A stretch of DNA of 64,000 nucleotides from Corylus avellana (GCF_901000735.1 NC_081541.1:35048060-35112059); one strand, 5' to 3'. Counted from the stretch's first letter, positions 1 through 14,314 are shown. Numbers and translations are program-made. The notes: generated from the sequence alone by a model not told the origin.

Positions 1-273
1 ACTAGAAATATGGATAAGAAATAGGACACAGGAAGATACATTTCTATCATGGTACACACTATGATGTTTTCAAGAAAAGGATGAAAACAAGATGCACACA
101 TGGAATTTACAAATGACAGCCTAAGGTTGCATTGTTATGCACCCTAAAATTTCCAGAGAAAACCACAAAATTATCATACACCCACATAATACATCTTGTT
201 GATTCTTTTCAGATCATACCAAGTCTTATCGAAGCAAAAAGAGAGAGTAAGAAGAAAAAATACAAGATATTAC

Positions 274-845
274 GTGAAATTTGTGCCTTCTGGGAAAAGA
301 GCAAGCCACAGGGGATCTTGAGGATCTTTAAATGTGGAAAGCATTTGGCGCACGACAGATTCATCAACCTCCCACTTCCTCTCCACTGGGATGAACTCCA
401 ATATGTTAAATCCCCAACCAAACAATGGTAATTTCATCAAAGTGCTCTTAAGAATATACTTTATGTATCCCAGGCATCCCTTCCGCAATGCAAGGTCCCA
501 CAAGTACATCCAATCAACCTCAGTTCTATGGTTTGCAATAAGTAAAACGCGTTCCCTTGCAGGAACAGTTTCCCCAGAGAAAACAACTTTAGTCTTGTTT
601 ATTTTTTCAAAGAGAAAAGGCCACAAAGCTAGCCAAGCACCAAAGAAAAAGGACGTTGCTTTCCTGCTGTAATGTATGCTGAAAAGTCGCAACATAACAG
701 CACTCATAAAGCCAAAATACACCAACATAACGAACGCTGTTGAAAGTAGCACCAGTATACACATCAAACCCCTACACAACCTTAGTGGAGTAAAATCACG
801 AAGCCTTTTTCCCTCATTTGAACTTAGATGCTTAAGATCTTCCAT
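274..845 (-). CDS. LPAT4/5-type acyltransferase, exon 1 only (duplicate copy)
   Basis: This is the duplicate of exon 1 of the complete gene at 19083-22189. It starts with ATG at 845-843 and runs to a GT donor just below 274, coding for about 190 residues. It contains the acyltransferase motif I NHRTEVD (HX4D) and the FPEGT motif. Exons 2 and 3 would lie to the left of base 1, so the gene is incomplete here only because the window begins inside its first intron. No internal lesion is seen. It should not be counted as a second LPAT locus until the duplication is shown to be real. Confidence 0.85.
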
Positions 846-3089
846 GCGCTCTAAAATGTAATTACAACCTCCCGTCCAAGGTAGCTGCAGCACCTGGGTA
901 ACCACTTGTCTTAGATAACTTACCTACTCAAGATGTTCTTAATGGTATGATCAGCTCTCAGAGACTCATCAATTGTGGAAAGAGAATATGTAGATGAACA
1001 AGCTCCTGATAGTGAAACAAGGGTATCATACAATGAATCACAGTCTTGATTTGAGTGCTGACAAAATCCAGGTCGTGCGATCTAGTAGTGGATTAGTTAA
1101 GATAAAATACCCTCACAGGAGGGGAATTTATCAAAATTTTGGCCACTGCATCTGCACAACAAAGGCATGTAAGGAAGCTATCCGTGGAATGGGGAGAGCC
1201 AGGACACTAACGAATTATCCTGCAGAAAGAGAGCCAGGAAGAGACTGAGCAAAGTCACGTGTCATGCAAGATAAATATGTGTGGTAAGCTCAGGAAAATT
1301 GTTCTAAGAGCGTATTCATATGCAATGATATGCTCAAAAACTGGAAATTCATTAACATGGAATAGCAGCAAAAATAGCACAACTTGCAAAATGTGAAAGC
1401 TCTTGACAGCCAGAAGCTTTAGTTTTTATTAAAATTTCGACAAACAAATTAGCCCATTGATTGTCACTTCTATAGCATAAATATCCATAGAATATAAGCT
1501 TACGTATCACTTTGATACAGCTTGTAATCAAGGGAAGCTGAATCTTGCCAAATTGCTGAAACTATATAGCCAGTTCTATGCAAGTTGCTCCCCATGAAGT
1601 AACATTATATTAGTGCATTTCTCTTCCTATGAATTGCAACAAGTCTATCGAAACCATTGTAGCTCACCCCCCTTCCAAAGCATATTTAAAGGAAATAGAT
1701 AAAATATGTAGCCATCTGTGAACTCGTATCTAGACCATAAAAACCAAATATCCTAGAGTGACAGATAGATGCAGAAGAACCACTTCCAATCAAGAATGCC
1801 ACGCCCATTGAAGTATTGAATGAGCTTTGAAGCATATAAGCTACAAAGACAAATCAAATTCGATATCATATGGGGCCCAAATGAAATTAACTGACAAAAA
1901 AAAAAAAAAAAAAAAAAAAAAACCTCAATCAATGATGGGGGGCAAAAGCTATTAGAATCTCACACTCAAATACTCAATAATCAATTAGTTTACTCCTCAT
2001 TTCCAAAACCACAAGGCATCCAAATTCCAAACCTTCACTCAAAAGATAAAGAGAAACCCAAATCAAATTTACATTATTTTATCAAATAAAAAATAAAAAA
2101 TAAAAAACGTATTGAACTACTTTAATAGATAAATATTCCAACACATTCCCAAAACAGACAGCGCACATTTATTTCTATTATGAAGCTCTACCTAACCTCG
2201 TACTTCACTTTCTTTGTATATTCCCAAGTATCCAAAATAAGTAATAAAGCAGGACATCACAATCTTAATCCAAGGAGAAACGTGATCCAAATAGAAACCA
2301 ACGGATCTGAATCAGATTCCATTACGAAATGTAAATGCATGTAAACCCCACTTGGTCGCCGAGAAAAGCAAGCAAAAGTGAAGTGCACAAAACATCGAAT
2401 CTCAGTTTGGCTTTGCTTTTGCTTTCCAGAGCATGAAAGGATTCAACCGAGCCATTGCTTCTGAGTTACTTTTTGGATCAGATGGAGCTTCTGAGCAATA
2501 AACGAAGATTCGAAGTTTCGGGTATCTTTTTACCTCTTTGGCATTTCGCGCATTTTCTCGGCAACCAAACGGGGTTTTAGCCTGCACAGAGTCATAGGAA
2601 TGAGAGAGTTGCTTACGAATTTGAGAAGGAAAAGTCTGCTTCTTGAATCTTGGTGCTTCTACAAAGCTCCAAGCATCCGAGAGACTGTGGACCTATCAAC
2701 TACGAGGCCCTGGCTTGAACCTTACGAGTTTTGCCACGAATCCCCTGCTAGATTCTTCTTCTTCTGTTTTCAAATGAATGAAGTGCCACCAATAACGCCG
2801 TTCACCTGTAACGATATCTCGTCCTGTACGTAACTGCGTTACCCACACATTTTCACATAATTTTTAAAATAACAATTGGATCATAAATAAATATATGAGA
2901 AGCCCAGGCTGGGAAAATGTGAGCTGAAGCCTGGGGAAATGTGGGCTGGATTGAGTGGGCCCAGTAGGCCTCGGCCCACGATCGCCCCTTTGGTGTTTAT
3001 GAGTCTTTACTTGATGCTTACTTCGCTTCCTTGTTTGCTTCGCTCCAAAACCCCACTCTTTCTCCCTCTGTAGAGCTCCAAACTCTCTC
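846..3089. other. Intergenic region between divergent LPAT and WD40 genes (duplicate copy)
   Basis: This is the duplicate of 22190-24433. It should hold the promoters and 5' leaders of both divergent genes. A long A run lies near 1896-1922. TGGGCC/GGCCCA motifs lie near 2956-2978, about 110 bases before the WD40 start codon. Short reading frames near 994, 2402 and 2600 show no recognisable protein. Confidence 0.6.
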
Positions 3090-3760
3090 ATGGAGATCGA
3101 TCCCAAAGAGTACCAATTGCGCTGCGAACTCCGAGGCCACGAAGACGATGTAAGATCTTTTTCAAACTCATAACATTGTCAAATCATTTTCCGATTTTTT
3201 TTTTTTTTTTTTTTTTTTTTTTCAAATTCGATAATCTTCGTCACTTCTAAGTTGCTCTGAGCTTGTAAAGATTGCTAATCCTCAATTTTAATGTATAACT
3301 TTCTAATTTTTCTTTTCAAGTTTATAGCTATTCTCTGAATTGATTTAAACTCGTGAAGATTAGCATTGGCAAACGCGTTTAATTTGTGTTGAAATTGAAT
3401 TCGATGTTGTGTAAAATGCGATGACTAGGTACGTGGGATTTGTGTGTGTGGAAATGCGGGCATAGCGACGTCGTCTCGGGACCGGACCGTGCGGTTCTGG
3501 TCCCCGGACACGTCGGACGAGCGCAAGTACGCGGCATCGAAGATTCTGCTGGGGCACACCAGCTTCGTGGGCCCGTTGGCGTGGATTTTTCCGAACGAGG
3601 AGTTCCCGGAGGGCGCTATCGTGTCCGGCGGCATGGACACGCTTGTTCTGGTGTGGGACTTGAGGACCGGTGAGAAGGTGCGGACGCTGGAAGGTCACCA
3701 ATTGCAGGTGACTGGGGTTGCGTTGGATGATGGCGACATTGTGTCGGGCTCGGTTGATTG
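3090..3760 (+). CDS. PLAA/UFD3-like WD40 protein, exons 1-2 only (duplicate copy)
   Basis: This is the duplicate of the first two exons of the complete gene at 24434-36638: exon 1 is 3090-3149 and exon 2 is 3429-3760. Exon 2 codes for WD40 blades with ATSSRDRTVRFW and VSGGMDTLVLVWDLRTG. The next exon, at 26082 in the full copy, has no counterpart because the duplicate ends at the N gap. The sequence equals the full copy and carries no stop or frameshift, so this is a truncated assembly copy rather than a decayed pseudogene. Confidence 0.85.
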
Positions 3761-4255
3761 GTGAGTTTGTCTCCCCCATTGTCGATGCGCAAACACTTGA
3801 TTTTCTTACCAATTTTGTGCTTGAGCGGAATTTTTGTGTAAGATTGCTAGGATGACATGACTAATCAACCAATCTTGTGGTAAACAGGAATCAGTAAGTG
3901 TGTATTTCAAAGACTGTGTTGTTAACTTGTTGAGTTGATAATTAAGAGTGGTGTAAACCTCAGCTGATTTGCAAGTGTTTACACTGAGGAATTTTGTTTC
4001 CAAGGCTACGAAAAGAAAATATTGTTTCTCGATATTATTTGAGCTGGTTCTCCTCCAACCCCCCTCCCTCTTCTCAATGAATGTTTTTAGTCATAGAAAA
4101 ATTAGCTGGTTCAATCTTTACTTTTTATTTTTATTTTTTTTGGTTGAGCGGACATTTATTTGAGAAGTGCCGAGTGGCATAACTCAACTACATTATCATG
4201 TATGAGAAGACTGCCAAAGGCCCAAATAAAAAAGAACAAATTTAAAATTTAAAAA

Positions 4256-4355
4256 NNNNNNNNNNNNNNNNNNNNNNNNNNNNNNNNNNNNNNNNNNNNN
4301 NNNNNNNNNNNNNNNNNNNNNNNNNNNNNNNNNNNNNNNNNNNNNNNNNNNNNNN
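4256..4355. other. Scaffold gap, exactly 100 N
   Basis: A run of exactly 100 N is the conventional placeholder for a join of unknown size. It ends the duplicated contig A and precedes contig B, so the order of genes across it is only as good as the scaffolding. Confidence 0.99.
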
Positions 4356-7300
4356 CCTATCTATCTATCTATTAGGTGGACGGTTAAATCACAGGCCCCA
4401 GAAACCATAAACATAACGAAGAACACCTTTTCAGCAGCTTTGCACCAAAAAAACCAACCTGTTAGCCTAAAATGGAACCTTTCAGATCTAGTTTCCTTCT
4501 GCACCACACAGCCCCTACTGTTACAGAACCAAAGAAGAGTAGAAAGCAATGGCCTGCTGCCATTGGACTTTCCATCAAAGCCTTTCTACAGAGACTTTCC
4601 TCTAAACATGCAGTCTTCATTGAGAAACACCCTCAAGGACCCAGACTGGGAACCCCACTTCCAAAAGGCTCAAACATTACTCCACCTTTCAGTTGACATG
4701 TCATTATATGCTCTAAAAACACATTGTTCATAAAAGAAGAGGTGAACCTGCTTCTTCTTTGGTTCTTACTCAAGTAGGGTGGAATCACTTGGGAATAGAT
4801 GGGAAAGAAGGCTAAGATCACAAAAATCATAAAGAAAGTCCTAGATCCCGTACCAATATCATCATCCTACCAACAATTATTTCAAATTACCTTATCGATA
4901 AAAGTAATGCTATTTAGTAGACTGTTATACGACTGTTATACATATGAGATGACGTGACAGTGAAAATTAGCATTTGATTTTTTTTTTTTTTTTTCACTAT
5001 AATATCATCAAGTTGTACGGGAATCATATAATAGTCTATTAAAATAACATTACTCTATCGATAATTGGAGTAAAGGTTTTTGACATAACGATGACAATGG
5101 TTATGCAATTGACAACAAGAAAGTGAAAGGTTTTGACATAAACTACGACAATGGTGAGATCCACATTTGATTAATGTAGCATGCTATCTAATTCTTGTGC
5201 CACAAACACCCTGGCAAATAAGGAAGTGAGCCAAGCAACTCATATCTGCGCTCTGACGTGGACGACACAATTAACTTCACATTCAATTGCTGACACATTG
5301 AAAGGGGTTACAAAGTTCATAGAGACGCATATCATGGTATACAACGATTTAATATGTGGCAAAAAGCTGGTTGCCAGAACCGTATATGTCCTCTTCTACA
5401 GAAAACACCAACAGTCAAGTAGGGAACTAGCAGAGGACACTTGAGAAATAAAGTCCTAAAACACACATGTTATTCCTAAAAATCTATATACCCTCTATAA
5501 CGCAAAACTTTTTTTTTTTAATGCACATTTCCTACACAAAGCAAATCAGCTTGAAAGGGGCATGCCAAAAGCCTAGGAATGTCCCAACTGAAAACAGTTC
5601 CTCAAAGTGCGTTAACTAAAATTTGTTGGATACGAAGCCTGGGTTCAGTGTCTAACCAAATGCAGAAACAAGGACACAGCAGTCACATCAAAGGTTCAAG
5701 TTAATGCTCATTAATTCCTTTGGAGACAACGAAAGTCACAGCTTTCTGTGCTTCAAGTATACCTCTAACCAGAAACAAAGATCCTAATGTTTCTAAATGT
5801 AAAGATTAGTAAGGAAAAAAAAGGACTTCCTGGTTATATTTCTTGTCATTTGCCTATGGTGTACATATAAATAATTACCACAGGCCACTTTGTCACCCCC
5901 ACTACCTGGCAATAATCATATAGTTACAAACTTACGAGTCTACCACACGACAAGCATTCAAGGGACCATCTCCAAGGAGCCTCCCATTAAAAGGAACACA
6001 CATCCCATAATCACGTACGCACACTCTCCTCATTCCCTACTTGCGCACATTCATTTCCTCTCCCACCCTCTCCATTCGTCTAAAATCATCAACAGCCTAT
6101 ATTTTTTTCCTTGAGCATCACACCCAGCATTTTCAAGACAAATGGGGGAAAAAAGCTTCAGCACACATTAAAATGTTTAATACCTATATATTAATAACAT
6201 ATAACTTCTTCTTAACCTTACAGAAGCAAAGAATAAAATGTCAAAATATGGAGAATTGTGTTCTTGGCCAAATGATGGCTTACACCGTACAAAAACCACC
6301 TAAACGCAAGCCAGTTAGAGTTGAAATGACTGAAGCCTTTAGTCTGTCACCGAGGAACTGCAAATTCTAGGAAACGCCATTGAAAAAAATATGAGAGACA
6401 ATCAGTAGGTGAAGAAAACATAGAGAGAGACAGAGAGAGACAGAGAACTTTGTTGAGTAGACACAAAGAACAAAACATGTTTATGAAGAAAGGCACCACA
6501 TTAAAGAAATCAGTCATGTCTTGAGAGGGAAATGAGAAGAAGAATTAATCATATTATTTTGGTTAGAGAACCAAAATAACTAATTCTGGATTTGGGTGGG
6601 GGGTTTTAAGGTGAGTTTTATGTAAGTTGTAATTAAGTAAAATTTAATCTTAATTTCCCTTACTTGGGTTAACAAGAGAGTTGTTTAAAAAATTCTAAGG
6701 AATTTAAACTTGGGATTTTGAGCACCCAAATCCCAATTTCAGATTACATTGAGAAAGTGTCATTATACATATTCTACCAATTTTATCATTCTCATACCAT
6801 CACCATTACCCTTCACCGACAACACCACCATCATTGTCATTTGTCATGGTCACTGCTACCAGTACTGCCATAACTACCATCATCACCATTTTCAGCCTCT
6901 ATGACCCACTGCCGACACCGCCCCACTGCCATCACTAATAGATCTCCTATATTGGTTAAGAGTGTCATAGCGCAACCAAACCTTATGGGTTTCGTTAAAT
7001 AGAAGTAAGGTATCAAATTTCATGTTATTTTACTGCTCTATCTTTTTATTCTCTCTCTAAATATTCTTTGACCATGACTCTAGGCACTACCGAAGTTCAG
7101 AATACATTTGAGATCTTAAATTGTTTACTACACATACAAGAAATTAAATCTCATGTCTGCTAGTCATTCACCATCTCCACCATAAACAGTTTCTAACTTT
7201 TTTAATCCATGTTCAATGGAAACTAATATTGGAAAACCTAGTAACTGCGACTGCATCTGAAGCCTTCTGAGAAAAAAAAAAAAAACACACACTCAAAAGA

Positions 7301-7609
7301 AGAACCTTAAATAATCACTAATCCTGTCAAACACACAGTATTAAACAGTGAATTGAAAGGATGTTATTGCTCTAAGATCCAAATACAACCCGTGCCAACT
7401 ACTGATACATCCACATAATCCATTCTCTTGAAAAAAAAAAAAAAAAAACAAAGATAACTGAATTTAGTAAGCTGGTTAAGCAAGTTTGCATTTGCTGAAC
7501 AATACAAATACCAACAAATTAACATTTGAGGATTTCTTCTTCCTTCCACAGAGTGAGTAAGAAATAAACACTAGCATTTATTGTCCCACAAAGATCCAGC
7601 AAGCCCCTG
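4356..7609. other. No protein gene recognised
   Basis: This stretch starts with a short CTAT repeat and is AT-rich with scattered A and T runs (near 4980, 5510, 7270 and 7431). Reading frames of 60-110 codons on both strands have no recognisable domain, and I found no splice-consistent exon chain. The part next to 7610 may hold 3' UTR or alternative 3' exons of the NFD6-like gene. A trinucleotide-biased patch with many ACC/CAT triplets lies near 6795-6915. Confidence 0.5.
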
Positions 7610-8293
7610 TCACAATGGTATTGCAAGTCCTATACCATGAAGTACAACAACAGGTCAGAATACACATAATTGCACCAATCAAGAGGCAACCATCCCGGCC
7701 GGCTGCCCGGAGTATAGAGTAACTTGTACCAAGCCACCCATTTAAGATTAAACATTAATGAACGATTATACCTTCCCAGAATCATAACAAGAAGCACAAA
7801 ACGAGCCTTAACATAGCTCAAAGAGTAGAGCACCACACCAATAAATACACAATTCACACACAGCCCACTTTGCAAATGATGATTAAAACTCATTACCCAC
7901 AACTTATTCCCTAACATCCATGGCATATGATACATAACTAAATGAAGTACCTTGAGAGAGCCAGCTCCAGCAGGAGGAATCGACGGCGATGCTGGATTTG
8001 AGCCGAGCAGAAGCAATGGCGCTGTGAAGTGGCATCATCGATTCCACGCTCCCCAACACCAAAGCAATCCTAAAACAAGCAAAAATAACATGAATACGAA
8101 TTATGAGAGTGTCAGATAAGCGCGGGTCTTAGAAAAGCTTGGACCTTGAAGCGCGAGGGATGGCTCTGGTTGTTGGAGAAAAGGCAGGAGGGGCAATGGG
8201 CTTGGGGCTTAGGGATATTTGGGTTATGGTTTTAGAGCGAGCGGCTACGGACCTCGAACCCGCCGTTATCGCTGATCGGCACAAGGAAGCCAT
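7610..8293 (-). CDS. NFD6: NFD6/NOXY2-family mitochondrial small protein, 3 exons
   Basis: Three exons join in phase: 8293-8145, 8069-7951 and 7629-7610, ending in TGA, for 95 residues. The N-terminus (MASLCRSAITAGSRS...) is rich in Arg, Ser and Ala without acidic residues, as in a mitochondrial presequence. Exon 2 codes for the family signature SVESMMPLHSAIASARL followed by SCWSWLSQ, and exon 3 adds GLAIPL. The family includes Arabidopsis NFD6 (needed for karyogamy) and NOXY2 (oxylipin response), both mitochondrial and of unknown biochemistry. Plants carry several paralogues, so the symbol marks the family rather than strict orthology. A second acceptor just downstream would give a different short tail, and family members are known to vary there. 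Confidence 0.8.
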
Positions 8294-8991
8294 TTCTGGT
8301 TCAGGGTTTTAGGTGAATGGATCGGAGGGCCATGAGGAAGGTCGCTTAAACCCTACCAAAACGAATTGCGATTAGCTTGAGTGAAACGACGCCGCATAAG
8401 GTCCCGCTCAAAGTGCATTTCTTTCATTAAAAGAATGCCTTTTTTCAACAAAATTTTCTTTTAAACTTGAGTCGAAAGAATTTTCTTTAATTTAGTATAT
8501 TAAATTAATATATACATGTAATTTTTATATGTCATTTTAATTTAATTTATAATTTTTACAAATATTTTAAATATATATATCAATTTAATAAATTAAGTTA
8601 AAGAACACAATTTTAACCCAACCTCGATAAAAACTTTTCTCTTCAATTAATATTTGAAGCTATGATTAATCATATATTCCATTGTTTATGGAAGAAATCG
8701 AAAAATTTCATACTAATCTTTATTCAGATGGTTCTGAAAAAAAATAATAATAAAATTATATGTATATATATGTGTGTGTGTGAGAATTTAATTTATAAGG
8801 ATTTATAGATAGATGAAGATCCTCTCAATTTTCGAGTGAAATTGAAAGATTTAATTATATGGTCAATATTAAATTTTCCTTTAGGTTCAAATTGGTCCTT
8901 TCACTAACTTATTATCCAATTAATTAATGATGTACCATGTCAGACTAATCACTAATGTCATGTACTTTTTACATAACAAGTCATGTGCCAA

Positions 8992-9241
8992 TTAAAAATA
9001 TAACAGAAATTTCCTCAAAACCAGTATGGAGGAAATATTTTCAAACTCATGTAAAATAGTGTAAAGTGTCTATAAACATTTAAAAGTCACATTAAATTAT
9101 TAACCTCATTAATAACAGTTTACTAATTTAGACTAAATTTAATGTGCATTTTAAATATGTATAGACACTTGGCACTATTTTATATGGGTTGGAGGATATT
9201 TCCTCCATATCGGTTTGGAGAAAATTTATGTCCTTAAAATT
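8992..9241. mobile_element. Foldback MITE-like element, about 250 bp
   Basis: The left arm (near 9002-9110) and the reverse complement of the right arm (near 9130-9238) align over about 100 bases with mismatches. Shared blocks include TATGGAGGAAATAT, AAAATAGTG and AAGTGTCTATA. The two arms could fold into one long hairpin around a short loop near 9115. No coding capacity is present. The target-site duplication is unclear. Confidence 0.6.
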
Positions 9242-9816
9242 GCCACATAGAAGTATTGAAAACAAATGAATAATGTTACATATTATACTTTTATTCCATT
9301 TATATCTTATTGGGCCGGGGTGAATTAGTCATTATCAACAAAATGAAAATAAAAAATCAATGGTATGTAGGGTCTGTAGGGTGAGGTGAGGATGCAATAT
9401 GTAGCATTTTTCAAAACAATTTTATTTATTTGTGATATGTTTGTAATTTAAAGCAAATGTGTCACATGGCATATACAATTGACACAAAATGTGTCATATT
9501 AGAGTTGTGAAGCATTAATTGATCCATCTAACATGACATGCTCTTAATTAATTGGACAGTAAGTTGATGGAGGAACTTATTTGAAATCGTAGAATCGAAG
9601 GAAAGTCTAAGGACCTAATTGTTGAAATTGAAAACCTAATAATTAAATTATTTAATGTATGATCCAAGCAGAGTTTAAGCCCGAATTTTAAAACAACCTC
9701 TAAACATTTATCTATAGTATAAATATATAATATGTAACTATATAACACATATTATACGATATAACATATAATTATCATTTTTTTTTAAAAAAAATACCAT
9801 TTGGCTCCTCCATTGG

Positions 9817-10484
9817 GAGCATTTCCAATGAAGGAGCCAAATGATATTTTTATCTAAAATGGCTAATCAGATTTGTAAAAAAAACCCACACTGGATTAAC
9901 CAAAAAAAAAAAAAATGAATATTTGATTGGATTAGTAAAAAAAAAAAAAAAGAATTACATGTAGCAGCACTTTTCAATGGAGCCATTTTATTTTTGATTG
10001 TTTATCTCATATGTTCTTATTTTTTTTCCCAAAACTTTTCCAACTTTTAAAGGTTCATTATGTGAATATTCTTTCACAATTTTTAATAAAAAAAATTTCA
10101 TAAATATGATTTACATCACCATAAGAATATGGTTTTCATACTTAACGTTGGCAAATACGACATTTGAAAAATATAATTATTAGAAAATACAACCGTTTAA
10201 AAAAATATTATAGTTACAAAAATGATTATTCAAAAAATAATAATCGTTGAAAAATTATTATGCTAAACGAATTACTATTGAAAAAATAAAGAGTGAAATA
10301 CGATTTTAGAAAATAAATAAAGATATAATAAATAAAGAGTAAAAAAATAATATTTAAATGATATAGATAAAAAATTAGCTAATGGGATGTAGGGGACCTT
10401 TAAAAATTAATTAGTTAAACTAGATAAAGTGAGTTTTGAGAAATTATTTTGCATAACAATTTGGCTCATTCATTGGGAATGCTC
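9817..10484. mobile_element. MITE-like element with about 28 bp terminal inverted repeats
   Basis: The left end (9817-9844) begins GAGCATTTCCAATGAAGGAG. The reverse complement of the right end (10457-10484) begins GAGCATTCCCAATGAATGAG, and both continue with CCAAAT. The interior is AT-rich and non-coding. Directly left of 9817 lies another inverted copy of the same end (near 9799-9820), suggesting two abutting or nested insertions. A target-site duplication could not be fixed, so the superfamily is left open. Confidence 0.55.
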
Positions 10485-10744
10485 TAATATATATATATAT
10501 ATAAACGAGCTAATGAGCTAGTTGAGCTTTAAATGAGCTAAACTCGTGAGTTTCTATTGAATTTTATTGAGCAAGTCAAATATGTATCATTTACAGATGA
10601 AGCAGATTTATACAGTAACAAGCATGTTTATAAAGTATTTAACTCGAGTTCAGGTCGAGCTAAACTGGGGGAGTTGTTGAACGAATTAATTTATTTATAG
10701 CCATGAGTTTCATCAATATATACACATTATAAAAATGGTTTTTC

Positions 10745-10747
<3 letters not shown>

Positions 10748-10787
<40 letters not shown>
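10748..10787. repeat. AT dinucleotide microsatellite
   Basis: About 20 uninterrupted TA units follow a TTTTCATTATA stretch. This is a simple sequence repeat, likely polymorphic, with no sign of function. Confidence 0.9.
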
Positions 10788-10791
<4 letters not shown>

Positions 10792-11128
10792 GTTTAATCT
10801 TATTATGGATTTTTTTTTTTGGCTCTTAATAAGCACTTACCAACGCGACGTCGCCTTGTTAAACTCAATTTCGCAAGTAACCAAAGCCATTTTAAAGCGA
10901 CTTTCTCGACGTTGCTAACATAAACACCGCCTAAAACTAGTGCATATGTAGAAACGCTGCGTTTAGGAACGGACTCTCACATCTTCTGCAAACCGATCTC
11001 AACGATCCAAATCTTCTCCCACTGATCAGGTGGTCTCAGTTGCCTCTGTTGCTCTCTTCTCCAACCTCAGTCGCACACGACCTGTAGAAGAAGAAGCAGA
11101 AGCTACTCGGCTTGGCAATCACCGGCAA

Positions 11129-13312
<2,184 letters not shown>

Positions 13313-13412
13313 NNNNNNNNNNNNNNNNNNNNNNNNNNNNNNNNNNNNNNNNNNNNNNNNNNNNNNNNNNNNNNNNNNNNNNNNNNNNNNNNNNNNNNNN
13401 NNNNNNNNNNNN
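13313..13412. other. Scaffold gap, exactly 100 N
   Basis: A second placeholder of exactly 100 N separates contig B from contig C. The remaining exons of the complex I gene should follow contig B in the real genome but do not appear in contig C within this window, so the join may be wrong or the gap much larger than 100 bases. Confidence 0.99.
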
Positions 13413-14130
13413 ATTAGTTTTTTTTTTTTTTTTTGAATGAAGTACTGATCTTTATTAAAAAAATCTGAAGGGATACATGAAAATATCTAGAGCCACGAGA
13501 CTCTAAATACCAAGAAACTCAAAGAGCTTCTAGACCAACAAGAGCAACTTGCTCTCTAACAACTACATCATGAATGATTTCCGGGACTTCTTCTATTCAG
13601 ATTCTAGACACCCCAGTGGAAAATCCTGTCCTCGCCAACATATGAGCTGCTTCATTTGCCTCTCTTCGAACATGTTCCACTTCCCATCTTCTGAAGCCCG
13701 GCAGTAAGGTATGGATGTCCTCAATAATTTGTCCAAAATTGCTTCATGTTGAAACTCCTTTTATGGCTTGAACCACTGATTTTGAGTCTCCTTCCAAAAT
13801 GATATTCTGTAAGCCTAGGTCCCGGCAAAATTCCACAGCCAGGAGAGCACCCATCGCCTCTGCAACAGTAGGATCTGGACAGCCACCCAAATTAGAGCTG
13901 GAAGCTGCACAAACCCTCCCCATATAATCCCGAACAAGTATTCCCACCCCAAAATATCTTGAAGCAGATTTCACCGACACATCCCAATTAGTCTTGTACA
14001 TGTCGTAAGTCGGTGCTGTCCAGCGAATTTGAGAAGCAGTTATGCATTGTTCCACAACAGCCCCATCCTCGTCCACCTGTTCCTCCGTCGATTTTTTCCA
14101 TGCTGTCCGGACATTAGTTTTGATACCATA
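13413..14130 (-). mobile_element. Retroelement 3' fragment with RNase H domain
   Basis: An open frame on the minus strand, from about 14125 to its stop at 13744, codes for an RVT_3-type RNase H domain. Visible motifs are GVGILVRDYMGRV, PTVAEAMGALLAVEFC and the acidic turn ILEGDSKSVVQAI. These match the C-terminal RNase H-like domain of plant LINE-related proteins and their domesticated relatives. Downstream on the minus strand the element runs into an A tract, seen as T on plus at about 13419-13434, next to the gap. There is no reverse transcriptase upstream, so this is a 5'-truncated fragment. Its 5' side abuts an LTR-like remnant near 14110. Confidence 0.7.
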
Positions 14131-14215
14131 TTAAACCACAAATTATCTTAAAGCTTAAGCCCATTAGAAATGATGAATTTATTTAATTAATGAATATATT
14201 AACAATATACTTTTG
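14108..14215 (-). mobile_element. LTR-end remnant with primer-binding-site-like motif
   Basis: Read on the minus strand, this has GGGCTTAAGCTTTAAG followed by TTTAATATGGTATCAAAAC. That resembles the end of a plant LTR followed by the initiator-Met tRNA primer site TGGTATCAGAGC, somewhat decayed. No other element part is linked to it. It is a short degenerate remnant. Confidence 0.4.
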
Positions 14216-14267
14216 GGAGTTAATCATAAGCAATTTAAATAACTAAGCAATACAACTAATTAAATTT

Positions 14268-14314
<47 letters not shown>

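Larger units (their letters stand above)
1..4255. repeat. Exact 4.25 kb duplicate of 21345-25599 (contig A)
   Basis: Every stretch I compared matches 21345-25599 at a constant offset of 21344, including the 27-base A run near 1896-1922 and the long T run near 3190. The translated reading frames are the same residue for residue. The match starts at base 1, so its left end lies outside the window, and it stops exactly where the 100-N gap begins. Perfect identity through homopolymers and introns points to a redundant contig, meaning a haplotig or assembly-graph duplicate, rather than an old genomic duplication. A very recent real duplication cannot be excluded from sequence alone. Confidence 0.95.
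8294..11128. other. AT-rich intergenic region with foldback elements
   Basis: No gene was recognised between the divergent NFD6-like and complex I genes. The region holds a foldback MITE near 8992-9241, a MITE-like element at 9817-10484 and a long AT dinucleotide repeat near 10748-10787. The last 200 bases before 11129 are more GC-balanced, with CT-rich patches that fit the leader of the complex I gene. Confidence 0.6.

Noticed and set aside
3360..3812. 150-codon minus-strand frame in the WD40 exon (and its twin at 24704-25156)
   Set aside because: Antisense to a coding WD40 exon with good conservation; no domain of its own.
1..4255. A second, tandem LPAT/PLAA-like gene pair
   Set aside because: Exact identity including homopolymers and the stop at an N gap make an assembly duplicate more likely than a real second locus.
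4356..7609. Short frames near 4440, 5181, 5890 and 6041 as genes
   Set aside because: No recognisable domain, no splice-linked partners and biased AT-rich composition; not supportable as coding.
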